Assembly (NCBI GenBank): GCA_946616835.1
Contig: CAMOJK010000021.1
Span: forward strand, 1-32,957
Length of the DNA stretch: 32,957 bases
Source: an uncultured Lachnospiraceae bacterium
Lineage (GTDB): Bacteria > Bacillota > Clostridia > Lachnospirales > Lachnospiraceae
Direction of reading: 5' to 3'
Shown here in pieces: positions 17,120 to 24,510 of this stretch. Each line of letters begins with the position of its first letter. The first letter of the stretch is position 1. A program made the position numbers and the translations under genes. The notes below the pieces were generated by a model. It was not told the DNA's origin, made no database searches, and worked only from the letters and a program-made list of their open reading frames with translations.

Positions 17120-17350
17120 CTACTCACCAAGATTCTGATCTACTATGCCATACTCGGCATTTTTCTCATCCTGCATCTGCTGCAGGGTATCTCCCAGTTC
17201 CTTTGCCTGTGCCTCACCGGAAGAAACCTGCTGCATGGTCTTATTGTATTCATTGACAGTCTGCTTTGATGACCACACCATTATCATAACCGTGACCAGG
17301 ACAGAAACTATCAGTATTACAAGAAAAATGCCGGTACCCTTTTTATTCAT
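17120..17350 (-). CDS. Small single-span membrane protein of unknown function
   Basis: This 76-residue protein has one N-terminal membrane helix (about 7-27, GIFLVILIVSVLVTVMIMVW) after a short basic start. A Gln/Glu-rich stretch (about 30-66) follows that is likely coiled coil. No family is recognised. AAAGGA lies 8 nt before the ATG at 17350. It is downstream of metG by 78 bp and abuts the GNAT gene (2 nt), which supports it being real. Confidence 0.75.
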   Translation of the reverse strand: MNKKGTGIFLVILIVSVLVTVMIMVWSSKQTVNEYNKTMQQVSSGEAQAKELGDTLQQMQDEKNAEYGIVDQNLGE

Positions 17351-17428
17351 AGAAAATTTCCTTTATCACTTTCCTCTGCCGCATAAGCAGCTGCTTTTTC
17401 ATACTTACAAAAGTAATCGGATAATTGC

Positions 17429-19429
17429 TCAGCCTATCTCGCTTCCACTCTCGACATCAGATTCAGGAGCCATAAGTACTACATTTCCTTCGGAATCCTC
17501 TGCACAGAGAAGCATGCCCTCAGAGTCAAGTCCTGCCATTTTTGCAGGCTTTAAGTTAAGCAATACCATTACTTTTTTGCCAACCATCTGCTCAGGGGAG
17601 TACCATGCCTTGATTCCGGAAAGTATCTGCTTTGTGGTATCACCAATCTTAACCTGTGAGCAGAGAAGCTTCTTGGACTTGGGAACTTCTTCACACTTAA
17701 CGATCTCGCCCACCACAAACTGGCACTTTGCAAAATCATCATATGTGATCTGTTCCTTAAGCTCCACATGTATATCCTTCACATCATCCCCAACCGCAGT
17801 TCCTCCGGCAGCAGCGGCAGGGGCATCAGTCTTATCTTCTGCCTGCTTTCTGCTCTCATAGAGAGCATCTGCCTTTTCTGTTATTTCCTTTATGTCAAGC
17901 CTTGCAAAGAGTATTTCCGGCTCAGCAGTAACCTTTGTTCCGTTAGAAACACCTCCGAAACTTCCCAACTCATCAAAATCAAGAAGCTTACAATTGAGCT
18001 CAGCAGCTATCTTTTCCGCAGTTTCAGGCATAAAAGGCTGTAATAGAGATGCCCCCATAAGTATGCCGGTAGCAAGATTGTACATAACGGTAGCAAGTCT
18101 GTCCTTCTTATCCTCATCCTTGGCAAGCACCCAGGGCTCTGTCTCATCAATATATTTATTGCAACGCTTGAATACATTGAAGATTTCAGTAAGTGAATCA
18201 GCCACCCTGAGAGTCTCCATTTTCTCCTCAACCTTTGCATAAGCGCCTGTGACAACAGCCTTTAAGTCATCATCTATTGCCTCACTTGTCCCCTTATCCT
18301 CGAGCACACCGTCAAAATACTTGTTACTCATGGAAACGGTACGCTTTACAAGATTGCCCAATGTATTGGCAAGATCTGAATTGATACGCTCTACCAGGAG
18401 ATCCCACGAAATCTGTCCGTCATTGTCAAAGGGCATCTCATGAAGCACGAAATAACGTACTGCATCCACGCCGAAGAAATCCACAAGGTCATCCGCATAG
18501 AGAACATTTCCCTTGGATTTGCTCATCTTTCCATCCCCCTGCAGAAGCCAGGGATGACCGAATACCTGCTTAGGAAGCGGCTCACCCAGGGCCATCAGGA
18601 ATATAGGCCAGTATATCGTATGGAAACGGATGATATCCTTTCCGATAAGGTGCAGATCTGCCGGCCAGTTTTTTTTGTACTGCTCCGTAGAATTGCCGTC
18701 TGTATCATATCCTATACCGGTTATATAGTTTGAAAGCGCATCAAGCCATACATAAACCACATGGTCCGGATCAAAATCAACAGGAATTCCCCATTTAAAT
18801 GATGTTCTGGAAACACACAGATCCTGAAGGCCCGGAAGCAGGAAATTGTTCATCATCTCATTCTTCCTTGCCACGGGCTGTATGAATTCCGGATGCGTAT
18901 TAATATGCTCTATAAGCCGGTCCGCATACTTGCTCATCTTGAAGAAGTATGCTTCCTCCTTTGCCGGCTTAACTTCGCGTCCGCAGTCCGGACACTTTCC
19001 GTCCACAAGCTGTCCCTGAGTCCAGAAAGACTCGCATGGCGTACAGTACATGCCTTCATATGAGCCCTTATATATATCGCCCTGATCATAGAAACGTTTG
19101 AACATCTTCTGGACCTGCTTCTCATGATAATCATCCGTTGTCCTGATAAAATAATCATACGAAGTGTTCATCAGGTCCCATATACGCCTGATCTCGGCAG
19201 CTGTCCCGTCAACAAACTCCTTCGGGGACTTGCCGGCAGCCTTGGCCTTTTCCTCAATCTTCTGTCCATGCTCATCAGTACCGGTCTGGAACCACACATC
19301 ATATCCGTCTTTTCTCTTATACCGTGCGATTGCATCGGCAAGCACTATCTCATATGTGTTCCCAATATGAGGCTTTCCTGATGCATAAGCTATAGCTGTT
19401 GTAATGTAATATTTCCCCTTATCCTGCAT
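17429..19429 (-). CDS. metG: Methionyl-tRNA synthetase with C-terminal tRNA-binding domain
   Basis: MetG charges tRNA(Met). In its 666 residues, the class I signatures are SGKPHIGN (17-24, the HIGH motif) and KMSKS (301-305). A zinc knuckle is formed by C129, C132, C146 and C149 (CTPC and CPDC). After the catalytic and anticodon domains, a Lys/Asp/Ala-rich linker (about 535-560) leads to a Trbp111-type OB-fold domain (about 570-666, DFAKCQFVVGEIV to the end) that boosts tRNA binding and dimerisation. The ATG at 19429 has GGAGG seven nt upstream, better than an ATG at 19444. I see no T-box leader in the 90 bp before it. Confidence 0.97.
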   Translation of the reverse strand: MQDKGKYYITTAIAYASGKPHIGNTYEIVLADAIARYKRKDGYDVWFQTGTDEHGQKIEEKAKAAGKSPKEFVDGTAAEIRRIWDLMNTSYDYFIRTTDDYHEKQVQKMFKRFYDQGDIYKGSYEGMYCTPCESFWTQGQLVDGKCPDCGREVKPAKEEAYFFKMSKYADRLIEHINTHPEFIQPVARKNEMMNNFLLPGLQDLCVSRTSFKWGIPVDFDPDHVVYVWLDALSNYITGIGYDTDGNSTEQYKKNWPADLHLIGKDIIRFHTIYWPIFLMALGEPLPKQVFGHPWLLQGDGKMSKSKGNVLYADDLVDFFGVDAVRYFVLHEMPFDNDGQISWDLLVERINSDLANTLGNLVKRTVSMSNKYFDGVLEDKGTSEAIDDDLKAVVTGAYAKVEEKMETLRVADSLTEIFNVFKRCNKYIDETEPWVLAKDEDKKDRLATVMYNLATGILMGASLLQPFMPETAEKIAAELNCKLLDFDELGSFGGVSNGTKVTAEPEILFARLDIKEITEKADALYESRKQAEDKTDAPAAAAGGTAVGDDVKDIHVELKEQITYDDFAKCQFVVGEIVKCEEVPKSKKLLCSQVKIGDTTKQILSGIKAWYSPEQMVGKKVMVLLNLKPAKMAGLDSEGMLLCAEDSEGNVVLMAPESDVESGSEIG

Positions 19430-19463
19430 TGCAGTTCCTCCCATGATTATCTTTTTTATATTT

Positions 19464-19525
19464 CTATCCTATGCAGCATTATTATTCAATTCAGGATAGT
19501 CATTTCTAACCTACCTATTTTAGCA
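19464..19525 (-). promoter_or_regulatory. Candidate metG promoter and leader hairpin
   Basis: On the minus strand an extended -10 (TGCTAAAAT, plus-strand 19517-19525) lies in the gap between the exonuclease gene and metG, without a clear -35. Downstream of it in the leader is a perfect 7-nt inverted repeat (CTATCCT 19464-19470, AGGATAG 19493-19499) with a 22-nt loop. It lacks T-box features. The promoter is plausible, the hairpin weak. Confidence 0.3.
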
Positions 19526-19534
19526 TACTTTAAT

Positions 19535-20290
19535 TTACAAATCTATCTCAAGCTCCACCGGGCAGTGATCAGACCCCATTACCTCACTGTGGATTTTCGC
19601 ATCCTTTATGGCTGACCTAAGCTTCTCGGATACCACAAAATAATCAATACGCCATCCGGCATTCCGTTCCCTTGCTTTCATTCTGTAAGACCACCAGGAA
19701 TATGCACCCACAGTATCGGGATACAGGAACCTGAATGAATCCACGAAACCTGCTGCCAGCACATCAGAAAACTTGCCTCTCTCCTCATCGGAAAAGCCTG
19801 CGTTCATATGATTGGTGGAGGGATTCTTTAAATCTATCTCCTCATGTGCCACATTCAGGTCGCCACAGTAAATAACAGGCTTCTTCTTATCCAGCTCCTT
19901 AATATAGCTTAAAAAAGCGTCTTCCCATCGCATTCGATAGTCCAGCCTTTTCAGCCCATCCTGCGAATTCGGGACATACACCGTTATAAAATAAAAATTT
20001 TCAAACTCAAGTGTGATCACACGCCCCTCATGATCGTGTTCCTCCACGCCTATGCCGTAGTTTACGCTCAACGGCTCTTTCTTAGTGAATACTGCAGTCC
20101 CGGAGTACCCCTTCTTTTCAGCATAGTTCCAATACTGGCTGTACCCTTTAGTATCCAGGGTAAGCTGTCCCTCCTGCATCTTAGTCTCCTGGACACAGAA
20201 TATATCTGCGTCCGCTTCGTTAAAGTACTCCATGAAGTTCTTGCCTACACAGGCTCTTAATCCGTTTACATTCCAGGAAATAAATCTCAC
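19535..20290 (-). CDS. xth: Exodeoxyribonuclease III / AP endonuclease
   Basis: This 251-residue member of the ExoIII/APE1 family cuts abasic sites and has 3'-5' exonuclease activity in base-excision repair. Active-site residues are N7 (SWNVNG), E35 (QETKMQ), Y105 (TVYVPNSQ), D143 and N145 (YCGDLNVAH), W213-D216 (GWRIDYF) and D241-H242 (GSDHCP). The start is a GTG at 20290, one nt after the clpA stop; its ribosome site GGAGG lies in the last clpA codons, so translation is probably coupled. Confidence 0.96.
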   Translation of the reverse strand: MRFISWNVNGLRACVGKNFMEYFNEADADIFCVQETKMQEGQLTLDTKGYSQYWNYAEKKGYSGTAVFTKKEPLSVNYGIGVEEHDHEGRVITLEFENFYFITVYVPNSQDGLKRLDYRMRWEDAFLSYIKELDKKKPVIYCGDLNVAHEEIDLKNPSTNHMNAGFSDEERGKFSDVLAAGFVDSFRFLYPDTVGAYSWWSYRMKARERNAGWRIDYFVVSEKLRSAIKDAKIHSEVMGSDHCPVELEIDL

Positions 20291-20291
20291 G

Positions 20292-22598
20292 TCACTCCTC
20301 CGTTTTTTTTGCCGTTCTGCGCCCCGGTTTAACTATAAGCGCAGGAGTTTCATCCTTAATATCGCTCCGTCCCGCAGACCTGCCGGATCCCTTTACGGGT
20401 TGTCCCCTTTTTACGGTTATCGTTGCATTGCCGCCTTTTTTCAGTTTCCCAAAAAGTATCTCGGATACAAAGAGAGGTTTTATCTGTGAATCTATCACAC
20501 GCTCTATCTCCCTCGCACCATACTCCCTGGTAATGCCCTTTTTCCGGATATAGCTAAGGGCATTCTTATCCACTGATACCTCGATATTCTTCGCATTAAG
20601 CTTTTTAGTCAGCTCATTAAGCTTCTTGTCCGTAATCTGCTCAGCCATCCTGTCGCTCATATGGTTAAAGGAAACAATGGCACTCAGGCGGTTGCGAAAC
20701 TCCGGTGAAAATACCCTCTTTACTTCCTCCATCATTATGCTGTCATTAAATGCCGCAGCGCCGAAACCAATGGACTGCTTGCCTATGAGCCTAGCTCCGG
20801 CATTGGAAGTCATGATTATTATCACATTCTTGAAATCAGCCTTAAGTCCCTTATTATCAGTAAGTGATGCATAGTCCATGACCTGCAGCAACACATTGTA
20901 TATGTCGGTATGGGCTTTTTCTATTTCATCTAAGAGCAGTACACAGTGAGGTGTCTTCCTGATAGCATCCGTAAGAAGACCGCCTTCTTCGTATCCCACA
21001 TATCCGGCAGGGCTGCCGATAAGCTTGGATACTGTATGTTTTTCCATATACTCACTCATATCAAAACGGACAAAGCCGATGCCCAGCTCAGCAGCAAGTA
21101 CCTTTGCCACCTCTGTCTTGCCCACTCCCGTAGGTCCCACAAAAAGGAATGATGCTATGGGCTTATTGTCAGCTAAAAGTCCTGCCCTGCTCATAAGTAT
21201 GGCATCCACTATCTTATGTATCGCCTCATCCTGACCGAATATCTGACTCGATAATCTTTCATACAGATCCTTTAATCTGACCACCTCCGACTGCTCTGCG
21301 GTAGCCTTAGGAATATTCCCGATTTCGGAAAGAACGGTCTCTATCACATCCTTACCGACCGTCTGCTTTTTCTTATCAGCTATAGGATGCATCTGCCTGT
21401 ATGCACCTGCCTCATCTATCAAGTCGATAGCCTTATCCGGAAGGTATCTGCTACCGATAAACTCTTTACTCAGGTGTACTGCATGAGGGATCACATCCTT
21501 TGCATATTTCACCCCATGGTATTTTTCAAATCCGGGCTTTAAGCCCTCAAGTATCTTTACAGCCTCATCCTCATCAGGTTCCTTTACATCAATATTCTGG
21601 AATCTTCTTACAAGTGTAGTGTTTTTTATGAAATACTTTTTGTACTCGTCATATGTAGTAACTCCTATAAACCGTATTGCGCCCTCCTCAAGATAGGGCT
21701 TCAGCATGTTTGATGCGTCCATGGATCCGCTCCCCATGGCACCTGCACCTACGATATTATGTATCTCATCAATAAAGACAATGCAATCTTCTATTTTACT
21801 GAATGCGTCCATGACTTCCTTGAAGCGCATCTCAAATTCACCTCTGTACTGGGTTCCTGCAAGGAGGTTTGACAGATCCAGCCTGTATATCTTTACATTC
21901 TTAAGAGGATCCGGCACATTTCCCTCATTGATTCGGGCAGCAAAACCGTTCACAATGGCAGTTTTGCCCACACCTGATTCACCCACTAAAAGTGGATTAT
22001 TCTTATCCCTTCGGAGGAGTACACGGATCATACGATCGATTTCTTTGTCCCTTCCTATAAGAGGACGGGAAACAGAAGCGCTTTCATTAAGCACATCTGC
22101 GTATTCTTTTATAAAGTCTTCCGGTTCCCCCAGCGTTTTGTCCTTAGCCTCGCCATCTTCTCCTTCATACAGCAGATGAACTGCTGAATTGAAATCCCCT
22201 GCATCCCCTACCTCGTTTTCAAGATAAAAGAGTGCAAAACTGTCACGCTGGTTCATAATCCCCCATATGATGTGATACAGGTAGATATTATCGCTCCCAT
22301 TCTTAAGAGCCGTCTCAGCCGCAATCTCAATAGTGGAAGCCATGGCATCAGATATGCGATTCTCCATATCTGTATCTTCAAGATCTGTCCGCTTAGGCAG
22401 GATATCCGTGATAAATTCCATCAGATTATCCCGGAAATTATTTATATTTCCACCGCACATTTTCATTGCCCTTGCAAATATGGAATCCTCTGTTGCAGCC
22501 GCCAGAACATGTTCCGGGGTCACATATTCACTCCCGCAGGTGATGGCAAGCTTTATTGCCTTTTTTACTGTTATATCCGTATGTTTATCAAATATCAT
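20292..22598 (-). CDS. clpA: ClpA-type AAA+ unfoldase, ATP-binding subunit of Clp protease
   Basis: ClpA unfolds proteins and feeds them to ClpP. The 768 residues contain a double-Clp N-domain (1-145) and AAA1 with Walker A GESGVGKT (206-213) and Walker B IVFIDE (273-278). There is no long ClpB-type middle domain. AAA2 has Walker A GPTGVGKT (488-495), LLLDEIEK and the ClpP-docking loop IGF (610-612). A basic, likely disordered tail covers the last ~40 residues. The ATG at 22598 is preceded by GGAGG 10 nt upstream; an upstream in-frame start at 22625 would overlap clpS. The clpP gene is not in the window. Confidence 0.96.
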   Translation of the reverse strand: MIFDKHTDITVKKAIKLAITCGSEYVTPEHVLAAATEDSIFARAMKMCGGNINNFRDNLMEFITDILPKRTDLEDTDMENRISDAMASTIEIAAETALKNGSDNIYLYHIIWGIMNQRDSFALFYLENEVGDAGDFNSAVHLLYEGEDGEAKDKTLGEPEDFIKEYADVLNESASVSRPLIGRDKEIDRMIRVLLRRDKNNPLLVGESGVGKTAIVNGFAARINEGNVPDPLKNVKIYRLDLSNLLAGTQYRGEFEMRFKEVMDAFSKIEDCIVFIDEIHNIVGAGAMGSGSMDASNMLKPYLEEGAIRFIGVTTYDEYKKYFIKNTTLVRRFQNIDVKEPDEDEAVKILEGLKPGFEKYHGVKYAKDVIPHAVHLSKEFIGSRYLPDKAIDLIDEAGAYRQMHPIADKKKQTVGKDVIETVLSEIGNIPKATAEQSEVVRLKDLYERLSSQIFGQDEAIHKIVDAILMSRAGLLADNKPIASFLFVGPTGVGKTEVAKVLAAELGIGFVRFDMSEYMEKHTVSKLIGSPAGYVGYEEGGLLTDAIRKTPHCVLLLDEIEKAHTDIYNVLLQVMDYASLTDNKGLKADFKNVIIIMTSNAGARLIGKQSIGFGAAAFNDSIMMEEVKRVFSPEFRNRLSAIVSFNHMSDRMAEQITDKKLNELTKKLNAKNIEVSVDKNALSYIRKKGITREYGAREIERVIDSQIKPLFVSEILFGKLKKGGNATITVKRGQPVKGSGRSAGRSDIKDETPALIVKPGRRTAKKTEE

Positions 22599-22614
22599 AT
22601 ATTTCTGTCCTCCG

Positions 22615-22923
22615 TCAGGCCTCATCCAGTCTAAGCTGGAAAGGAAAGCCAGCAGTCCTTGCCTTCTCTATAGCTAACCGTCTCTTGGTAGAAGCTATAT
22701 CATATGTGTATTTTCCCACTACTGCCTCACCCTCGTGATGCACCTTGAGCATAAGTGCTACTGCCGTTTCCGAATCCTTGTTAAAGATTTCTTTTAACAC
22801 TTCCACAACAAAATCCATGGTCGTAACATCATCATTGAGCATGACTACATTGTACATGGAAGGTTCCTTTAATTTAACTTTTACCTCAGCCTGCCTGCTT
22901 TTCTGCCTTTTAGCGTCTGCCAT
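22615..22923 (-). CDS. clpS: ClpS adaptor protein
   Basis: ClpS binds proteins with N-degron residues (Leu, Phe, Tyr, Trp) and delivers them to the N-domain of ClpA. The 102-residue protein shows the core [20 protein letters not shown], the helix with [13 protein letters not shown], and the C-terminal strand [10 protein letters not shown]. The Asp pair and His of these motifs line the degron pocket. A ~20-residue basic N-terminal extension is normal. It sits 16 bp before clpA, as expected for a functional pair. It begins a new unit, since a strong terminator lies just upstream at 23001-23030. Confidence 0.96.
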   Translation of the reverse strand: MADAKRQKSRQAEVKVKLKEPSMYNVVMLNDDVTTMDFVVEVLKEIFNKDSETAVALMLKVHHEGEAVVGKYTYDIASTKRRLAIEKARTAGFPFQLRLDEA

Positions 22924-23000
22924 CTGTCCTTTTCCTTTAATGTCATCTTAAAAAGTCTGTTCTGAACCGTGATCAATGATCCATAAATAATGTCCTGAGC

Positions 23001-23030
23001 AAAAAAGGGGACTGCATTGCAGCCCCCCTT
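23001..23030 (-). terminator. Rho-independent terminator
   Basis: Read on the minus strand, a G-rich arm and CTGC pair with GCAG, T and CCCC around a 3-nt AAT loop. That gives about nine paired bases including one G-U, directly followed by six T. This is the only textbook intrinsic terminator I see among the minus-strand genes. It lies about 20 nt beyond the stop of the 87-residue membrane protein and separates it from clpS. Confidence 0.85.
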
Positions 23031-23051
23031 CATAATACAATCTTTTATTGC

Positions 23052-23315
23052 TTACTCTGCGGAATCATCATCCACCACAGAGGCTATGGAGCTTACAACT
23101 GTTGAAACCACCGACAATACAACCGCCAGTATGACTATGAGCACGCCACCCATTATAAGCAGAAGCATTATGGTCTGTTCCTCGCCCTGGGGTGCCCCAT
23201 CCTCTGCCGCTGCCATCACGGGCATTGCAGTCATAAGTCCTGTCATAGCAGCCGCCATGATCATCATTATAATATTCTTAATCTTTTTCTTTAACTCAAG
23301 CATTTTCCCAAACAT
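23052..23315 (-). CDS. Small hydrophobic protein with signal peptide and one membrane helix
   Basis: I do not recognise this 87-residue protein. It starts with a basic stretch and a hydrophobic segment (about 14-35), ending in a signal-peptidase-like MPVMA-A site. A short Glu-containing linker follows, then a second very hydrophobic helix (about 48-80, rich in Val, Ile, Leu and Met) and an acidic DDDSAE tail. It could be secreted with one anchor, or span twice. The ATG at 23315 has GGGAG 8 nt upstream. The frame continues open to 23498, but that part overlaps argC and has no ribosome site. An extended -10 (23374-23382) lies upstream and a terminator (23001-23030) downstream, so it appears to be a monocistronic gene. 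Confidence 0.7.
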   Translation of the reverse strand: MFGKMLELKKKIKNIIMMIMAAAMTGLMTAMPVMAAAEDGAPQGEEQTIMLLLIMGGVLIVILAVVLSVVSTVVSSIASVVDDDSAE

Positions 23316-23373
23316 CGCCGTTACTCCCGCATAACCTGTCTCTTCCGGGTGACCACTCACCTCGGATTTTGTT

Positions 23374-23382
23374 ATTTTACCA
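23374..23382 (-). promoter_or_regulatory. Extended -10 promoter of the 87-residue protein gene
   Basis: The minus strand reads TGTGGTAAAATA, giving a TG-n-TAAAAT extended -10 about 60 nt before the ATG at 23315 and within the gap after argC. No good -35 is seen at 17 nt. The 14-nt string ACTGTGGTAAAATA is the same as at the exporter promoter at 28317-28325. Confidence 0.55.
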
Positions 23383-23466
23383 CAGTTTTGCTTTTTTTTA
23401 TAGACAATTTTACAGACTGAATTATGCCTCTGAATTACACCTTCAGTTTTAGGCATAGTTTTCTGC

Positions 23467-24411
23467 TTACAGATTAAGTCCTTTTGCCGGATCTGCACCC
23501 ATGGAAATGTTCATGCATTCTATTGCTGCGCCCGAAGCACCTTTACCGAGATTATCAAAACGCGATGCTATCATAAGCCTGTCCGAATTGCCGCTCACAA
23601 ATATCTCCATTCCGTCCCAGCCGGCACAGGCATCGGAGAAAATCGCGCCTCCTGCATCCACATCCGCACCGAAAGGCATCACCTTCATAAATTTCTTTCC
23701 CGCATAAAAGTCCGCATAATAATCCCGCAGCGCAGAAGGCGTCATCTGTTTGTTCATCAGGTATCCGTATATGGGGAACTGTACGATCATTCCGCTATGA
23801 TAGTTTGTTGTGAGAGGCGCAAAGATAGGCTCTCTTTCAAGCCCGCTTATCTTTTTCATTTCCTTAAGATGCTTGTGAGCCTGCCCCCAGGCATACATCC
23901 TTGCGGAATCAAACTTCGCATCCCTGCCATCTTCTTCATAAGCTTCGATAAGCTTTTTCCCGCCTCCACTATACCCGGATACGGCAAAAACAGCTGCCGG
24001 ATAATCTGCAGGTATAAGTCCTCCGCTTACAAGAGGATATGCGAGAGCGATGAAACCGGACGCATAGCACCCCGGAACAGCGATCCTCTTACTCGATCTT
24101 ATCTTTTCCTCAAATTTCCCGGAGAGCTCCGGAAAACCGTATGCCCAGTCATCAAGTGTCCTGTGAGCAGTTGAAGTGTCTATGATGACCGTATCATCAT
24201 TTTCGACATAGCTTACAGCTTCCCTTGCCGCATCATCCGGAAGACAGAGAAAGGTAAAGTCTGATTCATTTATAAACTTCTTTATCTCTTCGGGATCCTT
24301 ACGCTTTGCCTCGTCAATATGCATGATCTCGATATCGTCACGATCCTTAAATCTTTCGTTGATACGAAGTCCCGTTGTGCCTGCACTGCCGTCTATGAAT
24401 ACTTTTTTCAT
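23467..24411 (-). CDS. argC: N-acetyl-gamma-glutamyl-phosphate reductase (type 2, short form)
   Basis: ArgC reduces N-acetyl-glutamyl phosphate to the semialdehyde in arginine synthesis using NADPH. The 314-residue protein belongs to the shorter type-2 group. The nucleotide-binding start is KKVFIDGSAGTTGLRI, and the catalytic cysteine is C115 in VPGCYASGF. Further markers are SGYSGGGK and the TTNYHSGM substrate region. The ATG at 24411 has AGGAG upstream; a longer frame to 24480 lacks one. No other arginine gene is nearby. It is bordered by a hairpin upstream and the small membrane protein gene downstream. Confidence 0.94.
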   Translation of the reverse strand: MKKVFIDGSAGTTGLRINERFKDRDDIEIMHIDEAKRKDPEEIKKFINESDFTFLCLPDDAAREAVSYVENDDTVIIDTSTAHRTLDDWAYGFPELSGKFEEKIRSSKRIAVPGCYASGFIALAYPLVSGGLIPADYPAAVFAVSGYSGGGKKLIEAYEEDGRDAKFDSARMYAWGQAHKHLKEMKKISGLEREPIFAPLTTNYHSGMIVQFPIYGYLMNKQMTPSALRDYYADFYAGKKFMKVMPFGADVDAGGAIFSDACAGWDGMEIFVSGNSDRLMIASRFDNLGKGASGAAIECMNISMGADPAKGLNL

Positions 24412-24455
24412 GCTGATACTCTCCTGTAGTTTATTGGTCACTTTATGTTTTCTTC

Positions 24456-24479
24456 TGCCGCTTTTTATAATAAGCGGCA
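24456..24479. terminator. Hairpin between exporter genes and argC
   Basis: A perfect 8-bp stem (TGCCGCTT at 24456-24463, AAGCGGCA at 24472-24479) encloses an 8-nt AT loop. It lies in the 99-bp gap between the stop of the ABC exporter gene and argC. On the minus strand it is followed by GAAGAAAAC, with no T-run, so it is at best a non-canonical terminator or an RNA-stability hairpin. Confidence 0.4.
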
Positions 24480-24510
24480 TTAATTATTGCCTGTTAATTT
24501 AGTTTAATAC

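Noticed and set aside
19430-19534. T-box or S-box riboswitch before metG
   Set aside because: The gap is only ~105 bp, lacks T-box-like conserved sequence and has no terminator. I see only a weak 7-bp inverted repeat.
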